From Clostridium beijerinckii (GTDB lineage Bacteria; Bacillota; Clostridia; Clostridiales; Clostridiaceae), in NCBI RefSeq assembly GCF_018223745.1, contig NZ_CP073653.1, positions 4,514,001 to 4,578,000 of the forward strand: a stretch of DNA of 64,000 nt, read 5' to 3'. Position numbers and translations under genes: made by a program. The notes under the pieces were generated by a model. It saw only the letters and a list, made by a program, of their open reading frames with translations, was not told the DNA's origin and did not search any database. Positions 54,327 to 63,790 of the stretch are shown one piece after another; position 1 is the stretch's first letter, and the number at the start of each line of letters is the position of its first letter.

Positions 54327-55148
54327 ATGAGTAGTATAACTATAAATTCAAATCGAATCAATTTATTCAAAAATATTAATATCAATTCAACTGATGACAA
54401 AAACAAAAATGTTGTTAATGGTAATTCTAGTATTACTAATAAACAAGATAAAAAAGAAAGCGGTTTAATGCAAAATCTTCTAAAGCAAAAACAAGAACTT
54501 AAAGAAGAAAAACAAGCATTGATAGCTAAAGAAATGGACGCAAAAGAGAAAAAAGCTAAAATGGATGAACTAAATCAAAAAATAAAGGATGTTGATTCTC
54601 AGATTCAACAGCTAAAGATTCAAGAAAAACAAGAAGAACTTCAAAAGAAACAAGATGAAATTTCAAAGAAAAAAGCTAAAGAGGAAACACCTAACAAAGA
54701 CGATAATAAAACAAAAGACGATGTAATAATTTCTGCTAGCTTAGGTGAACTTATTAAGATTAGCGGCTCACAAAAAACTATACATTTACTAAAGGATAGT
54801 AAAAACAGGCAAAAAGTAGAAGCTGAATATATCAAACCAAATAATATCGAAAACAGCTACGATAATAATCGTTTATCGCAAATAGGCGCAAGCATAGCCA
54901 ATATAAACATGACCATTTATAAAAAGATTGGAGACATAAATAAAAGTGCTGAACGCATTCAAGCTAAAACAGAATTAGCGCTTAAACAAATCAAAGATAA
55001 AGATGACAATAAGTTAAATGAAGAAACAAAGGACATAGATAATAATACTAATAAATTAGATAAAAGTTCAAAAGATAAAGCCAATAGTAAATTAGATACG
55101 GAACCTAATAATAATTCATATAATAAAACTACCGAAACTATAGTTTAG
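54327..55148 (+). CDS. FlxA-like coiled-coil protein
   Basis: A 273-residue hydrophilic protein with no signal peptide or membrane helix. Residues of about 45-125 form a long, Lys/Glu/Gln-rich coiled coil (LKQKQELKEEKQALIAKE, then MDELNQKIKDVDSQIQQL), resembling the FlxA-like family of clostridia and enterobacteria. The rest is low-complexity and Asn/Lys/Asp-rich. FlxA in E. coli is under flagellar sigma control with unknown function, and no flagellar genes adjoin this one. It has a GGAGG site and is convergent with the aminotransferase gene. Confidence 0.65.
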   Translation: MSSITINSNRINLFKNININSTDDKNKNVVNGNSSITNKQDKKESGLMQNLLKQKQELKEEKQALIAKEMDAKEKKAKMDELNQKIKDVDSQIQQLKIQEKQEELQKKQDEISKKKAKEETPNKDDNKTKDDVIISASLGELIKISGSQKTIHLLKDSKNRQKVEAEYIKPNNIENSYDNNRLSQIGASIANINMTIYKKIGDINKSAERIQAKTELALKQIKDKDDNKLNEETKDIDNNTNKLDKSSKDKANSKLDTEPNNNSYNKTTETIV

Positions 55149-55197
55149 CTTCTAAAAAACATATTAAAATATTCTATCAGATTCAAAAAAATATAAG

Positions 55198-55232
55198 ACA
55201 GCCCGCCTCATTGTATGGGCTGTTTTATATTT
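55198..55232 (+). terminator. Bidirectional terminator between convergent genes
   Basis: A 7-bp GC-rich stem ACAGCCC/GGGCTGT with T run on the plus strand and a shorter one on the minus strand. It serves the FlxA-like gene and possibly the aminotransferase gene. Confidence 0.85.
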
Positions 55233-55242
55233 GTAAGAATAA

Positions 55243-56418
55243 TTATAATAATTCTTTAACTACTTTTATAACTTCTTTTGCTATATATTCAGCATCTTCT
55301 AAAGATAATGTAGTATATACTGGAAGTGTGATCTCATTTTCATATTGTGCATAGGCATTAGGATAATCTTTAATATCATATCCAAGGTTTTTATATAGAG
55401 TTAGCATAGGAAGCGGTTTGTAATGAACGTTTGTTGCTATTCCTCTATCTGCTAACTTTTGAATAGCTTCGTTTCTCTTTTTCTCATCAAATCCTTTAAC
55501 TCTATAAAGGTATAAATGATATGATGTCTCAGTTCCATTCTCATCTTTTGTAAATGGAATTATTGAAAATTCTTCTTTTGATAAAATATCACTATATATC
55601 TTAAATATTTGTCTTCTCTTTTCCAACATTTTCTCATATCTTTTTAATTGAACTAAACCTATGGCTGCCCCTATATCTGTCAAATTACACTTAAGTCCAT
55701 CATTTATAATGTCATATTCCCATGCACCTGCTTTTAACTTACTTAGAGCATCCTTTGATTGTCCATGCATAGCAGTAAATCTCATATATTTAAGTAAATC
55801 CTCATGATCACCAAAGTGGTTGTCATTAAATGTAACGGCTCCACCTTCTCCTGTAGTTAGATTTTTAACTGCATGAAACGAAAATGAGTGAAAATCACAT
55901 TGAGATCCAACTGGTTCTCCCTTATATTTAGCACCAAAAGAGTGCGCTGAATCGCAAAGTATTATAATATCTTCTCTATTTTTATCCTTCAAAACTTTCT
56001 TTAAAGCATCATAATCAAACGGTACTCCTGCAATATCCACTGGCATAATTACCTTTGTTTTATCTGTAATCTTATCAGCAATTTTATCTATATCCATTTC
56101 GAAAGTATCTTTTTTAACATCAACATATATAGGTTTAATCCCTCTATGAATACCAACGCTTGAAGTAGCAGTATATGTATATGGAGTAGAAATAATTTCA
56201 TCCCCCTCTTTTATATCAAATACTTTAAGCACTAGTTCCATTGCAGCAGTCGCACTATTTAATGCTAATGCTTTATTAACATTTAGATAATTTTGTATTC
56301 CTTCCTCAAACTCTGCAAGTTTGGGTCCAGAAGTAATCCAACCTGATCTTAATACATTACCTACTGCTTCTATTTCTTCTTCTGTTATATCTGGTGGTGA
56401 AAATGGTATCTTTTTCAT
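55243..56418 (-). CDS. DegT/DnrJ/EryC1/StrS sugar aminotransferase
   Basis: A 391-residue PLP enzyme that aminates nucleotide-linked keto-sugars. The cofactor Lys is K185 in SFHAVKNLTTGEGG, the PLP-binding D156 lies in ILCDSAHSFGA, and the N-terminal block SPPDITEEEIEAVGNVLRSG is typical. Its overall layout is close to ArnB/PseC-like members. No other nucleotide-sugar gene is nearby, so the glycan it serves is unknown. The start used follows AGAGG at nine bases; longer alternatives abut the site. Confidence 0.9.
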   Translation of the reverse strand: MKKIPFSPPDITEEEIEAVGNVLRSGWITSGPKLAEFEEGIQNYLNVNKALALNSATAAMELVLKVFDIKEGDEIISTPYTYTATSSVGIHRGIKPIYVDVKKDTFEMDIDKIADKITDKTKVIMPVDIAGVPFDYDALKKVLKDKNREDIIILCDSAHSFGAKYKGEPVGSQCDFHSFSFHAVKNLTTGEGGAVTFNDNHFGDHEDLLKYMRFTAMHGQSKDALSKLKAGAWEYDIINDGLKCNLTDIGAAIGLVQLKRYEKMLEKRRQIFKIYSDILSKEEFSIIPFTKDENGTETSYHLYLYRVKGFDEKKRNEAIQKLADRGIATNVHYKPLPMLTLYKNLGYDIKDYPNAYAQYENEITLPVYTTLSLEDAEYIAKEVIKVVKELL

Positions 56419-56687
56419 ACAATTCATCCTCTCTAATTTAAGCACAAAATTTTAATATATATGTTGCAATCCATAATGCACATTTCACAATTCACAATTA
56501 CGGCTAAAATTCTTTCAGTATTTTTAGAATTATGAGGAATAATTATTTTTGTAACATATATATAATAGAATCTATAAAAGTAATTTATAGGAAATAACTT
56601 TTATATTAGACTCTCTTTTATATTATTATAAACTCCACCCTTAGGTAAGAGTCAAGTTAAAAATATTTATCTTAGAATAATAAATAA
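56419..56687. other. Intergenic stretch, no gene seen
   Basis: AT-rich leader of the aminotransferase gene. No coding frame or recognised RNA is visible. Confidence 0.35.
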
Positions 56688-56746
56688 ACCACCATTTTCA
56701 GCTAGTCTATTTATAAACTAGTTTTTTCTAAAAATAGGTGGTTGTT
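56688..56746 (-). terminator. Terminator of the ribonuclease J gene
   Basis: Outer stem AACCACC with GGTGGTT and an inner stem AACTAGTTTATAAATAGACTAG give a two-level hairpin; a T-rich tail follows on the minus strand. Confidence 0.75.
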
Positions 56747-56822
56747 TAATTAAAAAGCCATTTCTACATGCAATAATAACTTTTAACTATTTATTATCTC
56801 TGTTTTTCATGGAACTACCTAA

Positions 56823-58538
56823 TTATAATTCAACAATTACTGGTAATATCATTGGCTTTCTCTTCATTTTTGTATAAACATAATTGTCAACTTCTCTTCT
56901 TATTCCATTCTTTATTTCCGCCCATTGAGTTATGTTTCTATCTAAGCATTTTTCTACAACGTTAGTAACTATATTTCTAACTTCGTCTATTAATTCTTCA
57001 GAGTTTCTTACATATACGAAACCTCTTGACACTATGTCTGGACCGGATATTATAATTTTATTTCTTATGTCTATAGCTATAACCACTGTGATTATACCAT
57101 TCTCTGCTAGATTCTTTCTATCCCTAAGAACCATACTTCCTATATCTCCAACCCCCATACCATCTACAAGAACTCTTCCAAATGGCACTTTTCCTGATAC
57201 TTTTCCAGTAGCTCTAGTTAATTCAAAAACATCACCATTTTCTAAAATAAATGTCTTAGATTTATCTACTCCCATACTTTCTGCTATTTTAGCATGAGTA
57301 ATTAAATGCTTATACTCACCATGAACTGGTATAAAAAATTTTGGTTTTAATAAAGCTTGAATTAGCCTTAATTCTTGTTCACAGGCATGCCCAGAAACAT
57401 GTATATCCTCTATTGATTTATAGATTACATTGGCGCCTTTCTTTATTAAATCATTTATTAAGTTAGATACTGCCTTCTCATTGCCAGGTATAGGACTTGC
57501 CGAGATAATAACCATATCTCCTTCTATTATTTGTATATGCCTATGTGTTGATGCAGCTATTCTTGATAATCCTGCCATAGATTCTCCCTGACTTCCAGTT
57601 GTAACAATAGTTAACTTATCATCTGGATAATTCTTTATTTCATCTAGACTTATTATCATATCTTCTGGAATAAGTAAATATCCGAGTTCCATAGCAACTT
57701 CAGATATATTTTCCATGCTTCTACCGCTAAAAGCTATTTTTCTGTTATATTTTATTGAACAATCACTAATTTGTTGTAATCTATGAACATTTGATGCAAA
57801 TGTAGATACTATAATCCTACCAGTAGCCCTACTGAAAAGATTCTCTAGTGTTTCTCCAACTGTTTTTTCTGACATTGTGTAGCCTTTATGAAGAGCATTA
57901 GTGCTATCTGCCATTAAGAGAAGTACACCTTTCTTCCCCAACTGAGCATATCTTTGCAGATCCATAACCTTCCCATCTATTGGTGTGAAATCCACTTTAA
58001 AATCACCGCTATGAACAATAACTCCTATTGGGGTATGCAATGCAATAGAACAGCTATCAGGTATACTGTGGTTATTTCTTATATATTCAATTTTTATTTG
58101 CTCTAATTTTATTAGTTCTCCCGGTTCAACAACATTTAATGTACAGTCACTAAGCATAGTATGCTCTTTTAATTTACCTTCTATTAATCCAAGTGTTAAT
58201 CTAGTTCCATATATAGGAACATTAATTTGCTTTAATACATATGGTAGTCCTCCAATGTGATCTTCATGTCCATGGGTGATAAAGATCCCCTTAACTTTAT
58301 TCTTATTTTTAATCAGATATGTTACATCTGGAATTACTATATCAATTCCATATAGGTCTTCATCTGGGAATGCTAATCCACAATCTATAACTATTATCTC
58401 ATTATCGTATTCAAAAGCAGTCATATTTTTTCCTATTTCACCAAGTCCACCTAATGGAATTATCTTAAGTGGAATTTGTTTAGATTTTGTTTTTTTATTG
58501 ATTTTATTTTCACTAATTCCAATTTCATTATTCTCCAT
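56823..58538 (-). CDS. rnj: Ribonuclease J
   Basis: A 571-residue metallo-beta-lactamase/beta-CASP ribonuclease. The zinc site motif HGHEDHIGG occupies 89-97, with further ligands in HSGDFKVDFTP and PVHGEYKHL; the beta-CASP region holds STFASNVHRLQQI and the late C-terminal oligomerisation domain. It has 5'-to-3' exo- and endonuclease activity on RNA and is a main mRNA decay and maturation enzyme of Firmicutes. The N-terminus has about 20 extra lysine-rich residues. The start used is seven bases after GAGGTG. Monocistronic, with clear terminators on both sides. J1 versus J2 cannot be assigned from sequence alone. Confidence 0.95.
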   Translation of the reverse strand: MENNEIGISENKINKKTKSKQIPLKIIPLGGLGEIGKNMTAFEYDNEIIVIDCGLAFPDEDLYGIDIVIPDVTYLIKNKNKVKGIFITHGHEDHIGGLPYVLKQINVPIYGTRLTLGLIEGKLKEHTMLSDCTLNVVEPGELIKLEQIKIEYIRNNHSIPDSCSIALHTPIGVIVHSGDFKVDFTPIDGKVMDLQRYAQLGKKGVLLLMADSTNALHKGYTMSEKTVGETLENLFSRATGRIIVSTFASNVHRLQQISDCSIKYNRKIAFSGRSMENISEVAMELGYLLIPEDMIISLDEIKNYPDDKLTIVTTGSQGESMAGLSRIAASTHRHIQIIEGDMVIISASPIPGNEKAVSNLINDLIKKGANVIYKSIEDIHVSGHACEQELRLIQALLKPKFFIPVHGEYKHLITHAKIAESMGVDKSKTFILENGDVFELTRATGKVSGKVPFGRVLVDGMGVGDIGSMVLRDRKNLAENGIITVVIAIDIRNKIIISGPDIVSRGFVYVRNSEELIDEVRNIVTNVVEKCLDRNITQWAEIKNGIRREVDNYVYTKMKRKPMILPVIVEL

Positions 58539-58631
58539 ATCATCACACCTCAAAAGTTTTTATTCTATACTTTAATTATTTGCAATTAACTTTAAATATA
58601 TAAGTACACTTTAAAATTTATTTTAACCTAA

Positions 58632-58669
58632 AAAGTAGCATTATAATTTCAAAATTATAATGCTACTTT
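58632..58669 (-). terminator. Terminator of the alpha-glucan operon
   Basis: A perfect 17-bp inverted repeat AAAGTAGCATTATAATT with a short loop and a T run on the minus strand, about 100 bases after the DUF4931 gene. Confidence 0.9.
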
Positions 58670-58771
58670 CTATAGTTATATTCGTCTTTAAATATCATTA
58701 GATCATTTCGATATTAATCCCATAAATTATATTAATATATAGAATATGCATGGAATAATATCTTAATATTT

Positions 58772-59542
58772 TTACTGAAAATACATTGCTTTTAATTTAT
58801 CAGCTATTTCATTTTCACAACTTGATATTTGTCTAATTCCATATCCAAGAAGCAATGGTGAACTACTGAATCTTGGCATGACCTTACATAAAATTTTATT
58901 TTTTATATGATAAAAAAATATATTAAAGCTATCACACTTCACAAAATAATTATTTAAAAGGTAATGAACTACCTTTCTAAGATTATATGCCAACTCATTT
59001 AATGCATATAAATCATCATTTATAATTATATTAAATTCAGTAAATCCATTAAATGGTTTATGTGATAGATTAACTAAACAATTATCACTTTTATGAATTT
59101 CTATTCCTTCAAAATAATCATCTTTTATATTTAATTTATAATCAATATCATCAAGACCTACTATCTGCATATGAGGATGTTTTAAGCTTCCGCCAGAATT
59201 TGGACCATGATTTTTATAAAATATTACTGATTTATATTCTCCGCTTGCCTCTATTCTTAGCCAATGTTTAACACTAAATCTTATTAAATCCTCCATATAC
59301 TCTGCAGAATACTGTCCCATATCAGTATTACAATTATACGTTTCTATAATAACTAATTGATAAGTATCTTTTATAGTTGGATACTTATTTTTTAGTAATA
59401 CAAATGGCCCGTCTTCATCAATAACATCTGTAAGTGTCTCTCTATTGCAAAACGGACATTCCTTTATATTTATTTTTTTAAATTCATTTGGCTTATCCTT
59501 ATTAATTTCATTTAAAAATACTAAATACTTATCGTTTCCCAT
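58772..59542 (-). CDS. DUF4931 / GalT-like nucleotidyltransferase family protein
   Basis: A 256-residue protein related to galactose-1-phosphate uridylyltransferases and HIT proteins. It has a CPFCNRET zinc pair, the KNHGPNSGGSLKHPHMQIV block whose HPHMQ corresponds to the nucleotidyl-accepting histidine motif (HPHxQ), and a second half of the fold around FNIIIND. Actual substrates of this group are unknown. Being 28 bp downstream of pullulanase in the same operon suggests work on sugar phosphates or nucleotide sugars linked to glucan breakdown, such as galactose-1-phosphate, glucose-1-phosphate or an ADP-sugar; this is inference. Confidence 0.75.
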   Translation of the reverse strand: MGNDKYLVFLNEINKDKPNEFKKINIKECPFCNRETLTDVIDEDGPFVLLKNKYPTIKDTYQLVIIETYNCNTDMGQYSAEYMEDLIRFSVKHWLRIEASGEYKSVIFYKNHGPNSGGSLKHPHMQIVGLDDIDYKLNIKDDYFEGIEIHKSDNCLVNLSHKPFNGFTEFNIIINDDLYALNELAYNLRKVVHYLLNNYFVKCDSFNIFFYHIKNKILCKVMPRFSSSPLLLGYGIRQISSCENEIADKLKAMYFQ

Positions 59543-59570
59543 TTATATCACCAAAAACCTTCCATCAAAA

Positions 59571-61544
59571 TCATTTTTTAATTAATACATGTGCACACTT
59601 TGAAGGAACAGTTATACTATTACCTTCTATCGCGTAAATTTCATCTACTCCAGCTCTTTCCTTATTAACAAGGACACTCCATCCACATTCTTTTAAATCT
59701 ATAAATGCTTCCTCATCATTTGGGTTAAATATTACAACTATAGTATTACACAAGTTTTTCTCACTGTTATCTTCTATCTTATATGCTACAACATTTTCTT
59801 TGTAAAAATCCTCTCCATACTCTAAAAATGTTAAATTCTTTCTAATTTCTTCGCTTGAATTCATTCTGAACGCTTTATATTTCTTTCTTAATTTAATTAG
59901 ACCTTTATAGTAATTTACAATTTCTTTATATTCAAAAACTCTATCCCACTCTAAATTATTTACGCTATCAGGAGCATTATAACTATCATGACTAAAGCTT
60001 CCATCATCATTTTTCTTAGTCCTTAAAAATTCTTCTCCCGCTTGAAAGAAAGGTATCCCTTGAGATGTTAAAACTATAGCCGCTGCTAACTTGTTCATAT
60101 TCTTACGTTTTTCTTGAGAAGACTCATTGTTAGTTAAATATAGTTTATCCCATAATGTATAATTATCATGAGCCGAAATGTAATTTATACATTGATAAGG
60201 CTCATTTGCCCATGCAAAGCGTGAGTATATGACTTTATCATAGTTAATGCCTTGTTTACCAGTAGCTCCTACAATGCAGAATTTAATACTTTCTTCAAGC
60301 CCTGTTCTACCATTTACATATCCTTTTTCATTTATATTAAACACATGTCCTTTAACTGAATCTCTAGTATCATCACTAAATGCTGCAATTTGCATTTTAT
60401 CAAATTTCACTATATTTTGCTTTACTGATGACTCTTCACCACTTAATGGAGTCCAGCCTCCAGTCCAACCTTCACCATACATAAGTATAGATGTATCAAT
60501 CTTATCTAACTCAGCTCTAATTTGCTTCATAGTCTCAATATCATGTAAACCCATTAAATCAAATCTAAATCCATCTATATGATATTCCTTAGCCCAATAA
60601 ATTACTGAATCAACAATAAGTTTTCTTACCATATATCGTTCTGAAGCTAATTCATTGCCACAACCAGATCCATTTGAAAAATTTCCATTTTGATCCTGTC
60701 TATAATAATATCCTGGTACTGCCAGATTAAGATTAGATTCATGACTTTTATAGGTGTGATTATAAACCATATCCATAACAACTCTAAGTCCAGCTTCATG
60801 TATACTTTTAACCATTTCCTTAAATTCTCTAATTCTCTTTTCTCCATTAAAAGGATTTGTTGAATACGATCCCTCTGGCGCAAAATAATTCTTTGGATCA
60901 TATCCCCAATTATATTGTGGCATATCTGGTTTACTTTCGTCAACAGTTTCATAATCAAATGCCGGAAGTAAATGAACATGAGTTATTCCCAATTCCATTA
61001 AATAATCTATTCCTGTCTTTGTATATTTTCCTGGAATTGTAGTCCCATGCTCACAAAACCCGGTATACTTTCCTTTTTTATTTGAGCTTATTCCTGAATT
61101 CTCATTTATTGAAAAATCTCTTACATGAACCTCGTATATTACAGCTGCCGTTGCGGAGCTTAGCTCTGGTTTTCTATCTTCCTCAAAATTTATTGGATCT
61201 GTTTTTTTAAGATCTATTACCATTCCTCTGTTTCCATTAACCCCAAGGGCTTTTGCATATGGATCTACAACTTCTCTTTCATTTCCACTATTAATTATTA
61301 AGTAATTATAAAATTCACCTTCAAGATCTCTTTTCACCTCTATGTTCCAAGTTCCTTGTACTCCTCGATTCATGTCTAATATTTCTTCTGGTGCATTTGT
61401 ATAATTCTTTTCATCCTTTCCAAACAGCGCCAGTCGAACATTATTTGCATTTGGTGCCCAAACTATAAATTTTGTACCATCTTTACAATATTCTGCACCA
61501 AGATTCCCATCATAGTTATTGTACTCATTATCTAATAAATTCAT
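59571..61544 (-). CDS. pulA: Type I pullulanase
   Basis: A 657-residue GH13 debranching enzyme that cuts alpha-1,6 bonds in pullulan, limit dextrins or glycogen. An N-terminal CBM48-type domain (GTKFIVWAPNANNVRLALFG, about 22-41) precedes the barrel. The pullulanase signature YNWGYDPKNYF is present; the catalytic nucleophile Asp lies in IDGFRFDLMG, the acid Glu in MYGEGWTGG and the third Asp in ISAHDNYTLWD. There is no signal peptide, so it acts in the cytosol on stored or imported glucans. It follows the amylase gene by 99 bp and precedes the DUF4931 gene by 28 bp. Confidence 0.95.
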   Translation of the reverse strand: MNLLDNEYNNYDGNLGAEYCKDGTKFIVWAPNANNVRLALFGKDEKNYTNAPEEILDMNRGVQGTWNIEVKRDLEGEFYNYLIINSGNEREVVDPYAKALGVNGNRGMVIDLKKTDPINFEEDRKPELSSATAAVIYEVHVRDFSINENSGISSNKKGKYTGFCEHGTTIPGKYTKTGIDYLMELGITHVHLLPAFDYETVDESKPDMPQYNWGYDPKNYFAPEGSYSTNPFNGEKRIREFKEMVKSIHEAGLRVVMDMVYNHTYKSHESNLNLAVPGYYYRQDQNGNFSNGSGCGNELASERYMVRKLIVDSVIYWAKEYHIDGFRFDLMGLHDIETMKQIRAELDKIDTSILMYGEGWTGGWTPLSGEESSVKQNIVKFDKMQIAAFSDDTRDSVKGHVFNINEKGYVNGRTGLEESIKFCIVGATGKQGINYDKVIYSRFAWANEPYQCINYISAHDNYTLWDKLYLTNNESSQEKRKNMNKLAAAIVLTSQGIPFFQAGEEFLRTKKNDDGSFSHDSYNAPDSVNNLEWDRVFEYKEIVNYYKGLIKLRKKYKAFRMNSSEEIRKNLTFLEYGEDFYKENVVAYKIEDNSEKNLCNTIVVIFNPNDEEAFIDLKECGWSVLVNKERAGVDEIYAIEGNSITVPSKCAHVLIKK

Positions 61545-61643
61545 TATATTATTACCCCTTTTACTAGTTTTATTAAATGTTTTTCATGTAAATAATATTT
61601 ACCCTATCCATATATTCTTAAATTCTAGCAGATTATCTCCATG

Positions 61644-62987
61644 TTACTTTCTTAATTCTGTTATTATTTTACCCGAAAATGCTGGGACCACTATGCTTGT
61701 TTCATTAGCATTAATCACTATTTCATTTTCATCTAATAAATCAATACCTTTTTCGAAGGGTAATTTAAATTCTAAAACACTTTCTTTATCAGATAAATTT
61801 AATATTACAAAAACTCTATCATTATCAGTATTTCTAGAAAATATGAATTGTTCATTCTTAACAACCACTTGTTCATAATCCCCATATTTTAAAGCTTCAC
61901 TATTAATTCTAATATTACCTAACTTTTTAATTAATTCAAATAACTTATCATCTTGTTCATCTATTTTTCCAAATTCTAATTCTGGTCTTAAAGGTAAGTC
62001 TGTACCATTTCCTTTAACTCCCTTAAGACCATATTCACTCCCATAATATACACTTGGCACACCAGGCATTGTATAAAGCAATATATATGAATTATATATA
62101 TATTCTGGTTTTTTTAGTGTACTTGCTAGTCTGTTAACATCATGATTATCAACGAAGTTATATAGACATAAATTTTTATAAATTCCACCTGTGCCAAATA
62201 ATCTATTTAATGAATATGCAATTTCAAAGTAGTTCTTATCATTATGACTTGAATAAATTCCCTTATAGCATTCATAATTTGTCACAGAATCTAGACTTTC
62301 AGTATTTGCCCATCTGTTATAATCTCCATGAATAACTTCGCCCATTAACCAAAAATCCTTCTTCTTTCCTTCTACAAATCTCTTTAAAACTTTAAAAAAC
62401 TCAAAATCAATGCTATCAGCTGCATCTAATCTTAACCCATCTATATTAAATTCATCTATCCATGTACTTACAGCCTGTAGCAAATGATTTATAACTTCTT
62501 CATTTTTCAAATTAAGTTTGACTAAATCATAACAGCCATTCCAGCTTTGATAATTAAATTCATCCCCCATTGGACTTTTGCTATTGAAATTTAAATCTGC
62601 AAACCAGCTACAATACTTAGAATTTACTCCGTTTATCTGAACATCTTTAAATGCCCAAAATTCTCTTCCTACATGATTAAATACCCCATCTAAGATTATT
62701 CTTATATCATTCTTGTGTAACTGCTCACATACTTCTTTAAAATCCGCATTAGTTCCAAGTCTTTCATCAACTTTGTAGTAATCCTTGGTATCATAACCAT
62801 GATAACTCGACTGAAAAATTGGTGAAAAATAAACAGCATTAATTCTCATTTCTTTTAAATGAGGTATCCATTTTTCAATTTTGTTTAACCTATTTTTTTT
62901 ATCATATACTTTACCTGGTTCTAAAACACCACAAAATCCAAGTGTATAGAATTGATAAAATATACTTTCCCTAATCCATAAATTCAT
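61644..62987 (-). CDS. GH13 alpha-amylase / maltodextrin hydrolase
   Basis: A 447-residue glycoside hydrolase family 13 enzyme. The four conserved regions are GVFNHVG, GLRLDAADSID (nucleophile Asp), LMGEVIHGDY (acid Glu) and FVDNHDVNR. It lacks a signal peptide, carbohydrate-binding module and the N-terminal domain of cyclomaltodextrinases, so it is a short cytosolic enzyme of the alpha-amylase or maltodextrin-hydrolase kind. The start has a GGGGAT-type site. It is the first gene of a three-gene alpha-glucan operon and would shorten linear chains that pullulanase debranches. Confidence 0.9.
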   Translation of the reverse strand: MNLWIRESIFYQFYTLGFCGVLEPGKVYDKKNRLNKIEKWIPHLKEMRINAVYFSPIFQSSYHGYDTKDYYKVDERLGTNADFKEVCEQLHKNDIRIILDGVFNHVGREFWAFKDVQINGVNSKYCSWFADLNFNSKSPMGDEFNYQSWNGCYDLVKLNLKNEEVINHLLQAVSTWIDEFNIDGLRLDAADSIDFEFFKVLKRFVEGKKKDFWLMGEVIHGDYNRWANTESLDSVTNYECYKGIYSSHNDKNYFEIAYSLNRLFGTGGIYKNLCLYNFVDNHDVNRLASTLKKPEYIYNSYILLYTMPGVPSVYYGSEYGLKGVKGNGTDLPLRPELEFGKIDEQDDKLFELIKKLGNIRINSEALKYGDYEQVVVKNEQFIFSRNTDNDRVFVILNLSDKESVLEFKLPFEKGIDLLDENEIVINANETSIVVPAFSGKIITELRK

Positions 62988-63246
62988 AATCTCATCCCCT
63001 TTGGTTTATATACATTATACCACTTTGACGCCATTTTTTTACACCACTAGTTTATAAATAATAAACCTGATTTTTAGACGCCCTTATATTTATCACCTTC
63101 CTAATTATATAAAAACTCTCCATAATTAGAAATACATATTGGAAGTTTATATATTTTATTTCTATAATAAGAAAATTTATATAAATATTATTATCATTTT
63201 TGTCACATACTAGATATTGAAATTAAATATCTACGGAGGTATAAAA

Positions 63247-63720
63247 ATGAATACAAAAGCTATAAAATACATAACAACTTTCTTATTGGCAATAAATTGC
63301 CTAACATTTCTTCCTAAACCAACAGTTGCAAGTGCAGCTTCTTACTCACTTGGCGGCTTAAAGATTTCAACTTACTATGCTCATAAAGATAAATCTAATG
63401 GTTTTAATGTGTTTGGAGAGGAAAATTATAAATATCTTTCTGCCGAACAAAAAAAGGAATTGCTTGAATTAAAAAAATGTAAAAATAAAGGTCAGGATCT
63501 TTCAGAAGAGCAACAGAAAACTCTACATTCACTTATAGATTCCATCATCAAAGGAAAACTCGGAGATAAGGACTATGTAGATTTTAAAAGTTTAGTTGAA
63601 AAAAAACGTTCTAATGAGAATTTAACAGATGAAGAAAATGAACGATTAAAGGATTATACGGATATTATTAATGGTAACAAACTTTCAACGAAAGATATAC
63701 TTAGTCAATTTCTAAGATAA
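63247..63720 (+). CDS. Secreted protein with internal helical repeats
   Basis: A 157-residue protein with a typical signal peptide (KYITTFLLAINCLTFL hydrophobic core, cleavage expected after ASA near residue 32). The mature part has two similar helical units: LLELKKCKNKGQDLSEEQQ at about 80-98 and SLVEKKRSNENLTDEENER at about 118-136. Both follow the pattern helix, [K/N]-x-[D/N]-LS/TDEE-helix. I recognise no named family. The start ATG is preceded by GGAGG; the longest frame has ten extra codons. It is monocistronic, with a terminator shared with the convergent hydrolase gene. Confidence 0.75.
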   Translation: MNTKAIKYITTFLLAINCLTFLPKPTVASAASYSLGGLKISTYYAHKDKSNGFNVFGEENYKYLSAEQKKELLELKKCKNKGQDLSEEQQKTLHSLIDSIIKGKLGDKDYVDFKSLVEKKRSNENLTDEENERLKDYTDIINGNKLSTKDILSQFLR

Positions 63721-63738
63721 ATTGTATCTCATGCTTAT

Positions 63739-63777
63739 AAAAGAACAAACTCTAATCGATAGGATTTGTTCTTTTAA
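63739..63777. terminator. Bidirectional terminator
   Basis: An 11-bp stem AAAAGAACAAA with its complement gives T runs on both strands between the convergent secreted-protein and hydrolase genes. Confidence 0.85.
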
Positions 63778-63790
63778 CGTTATATTATTA

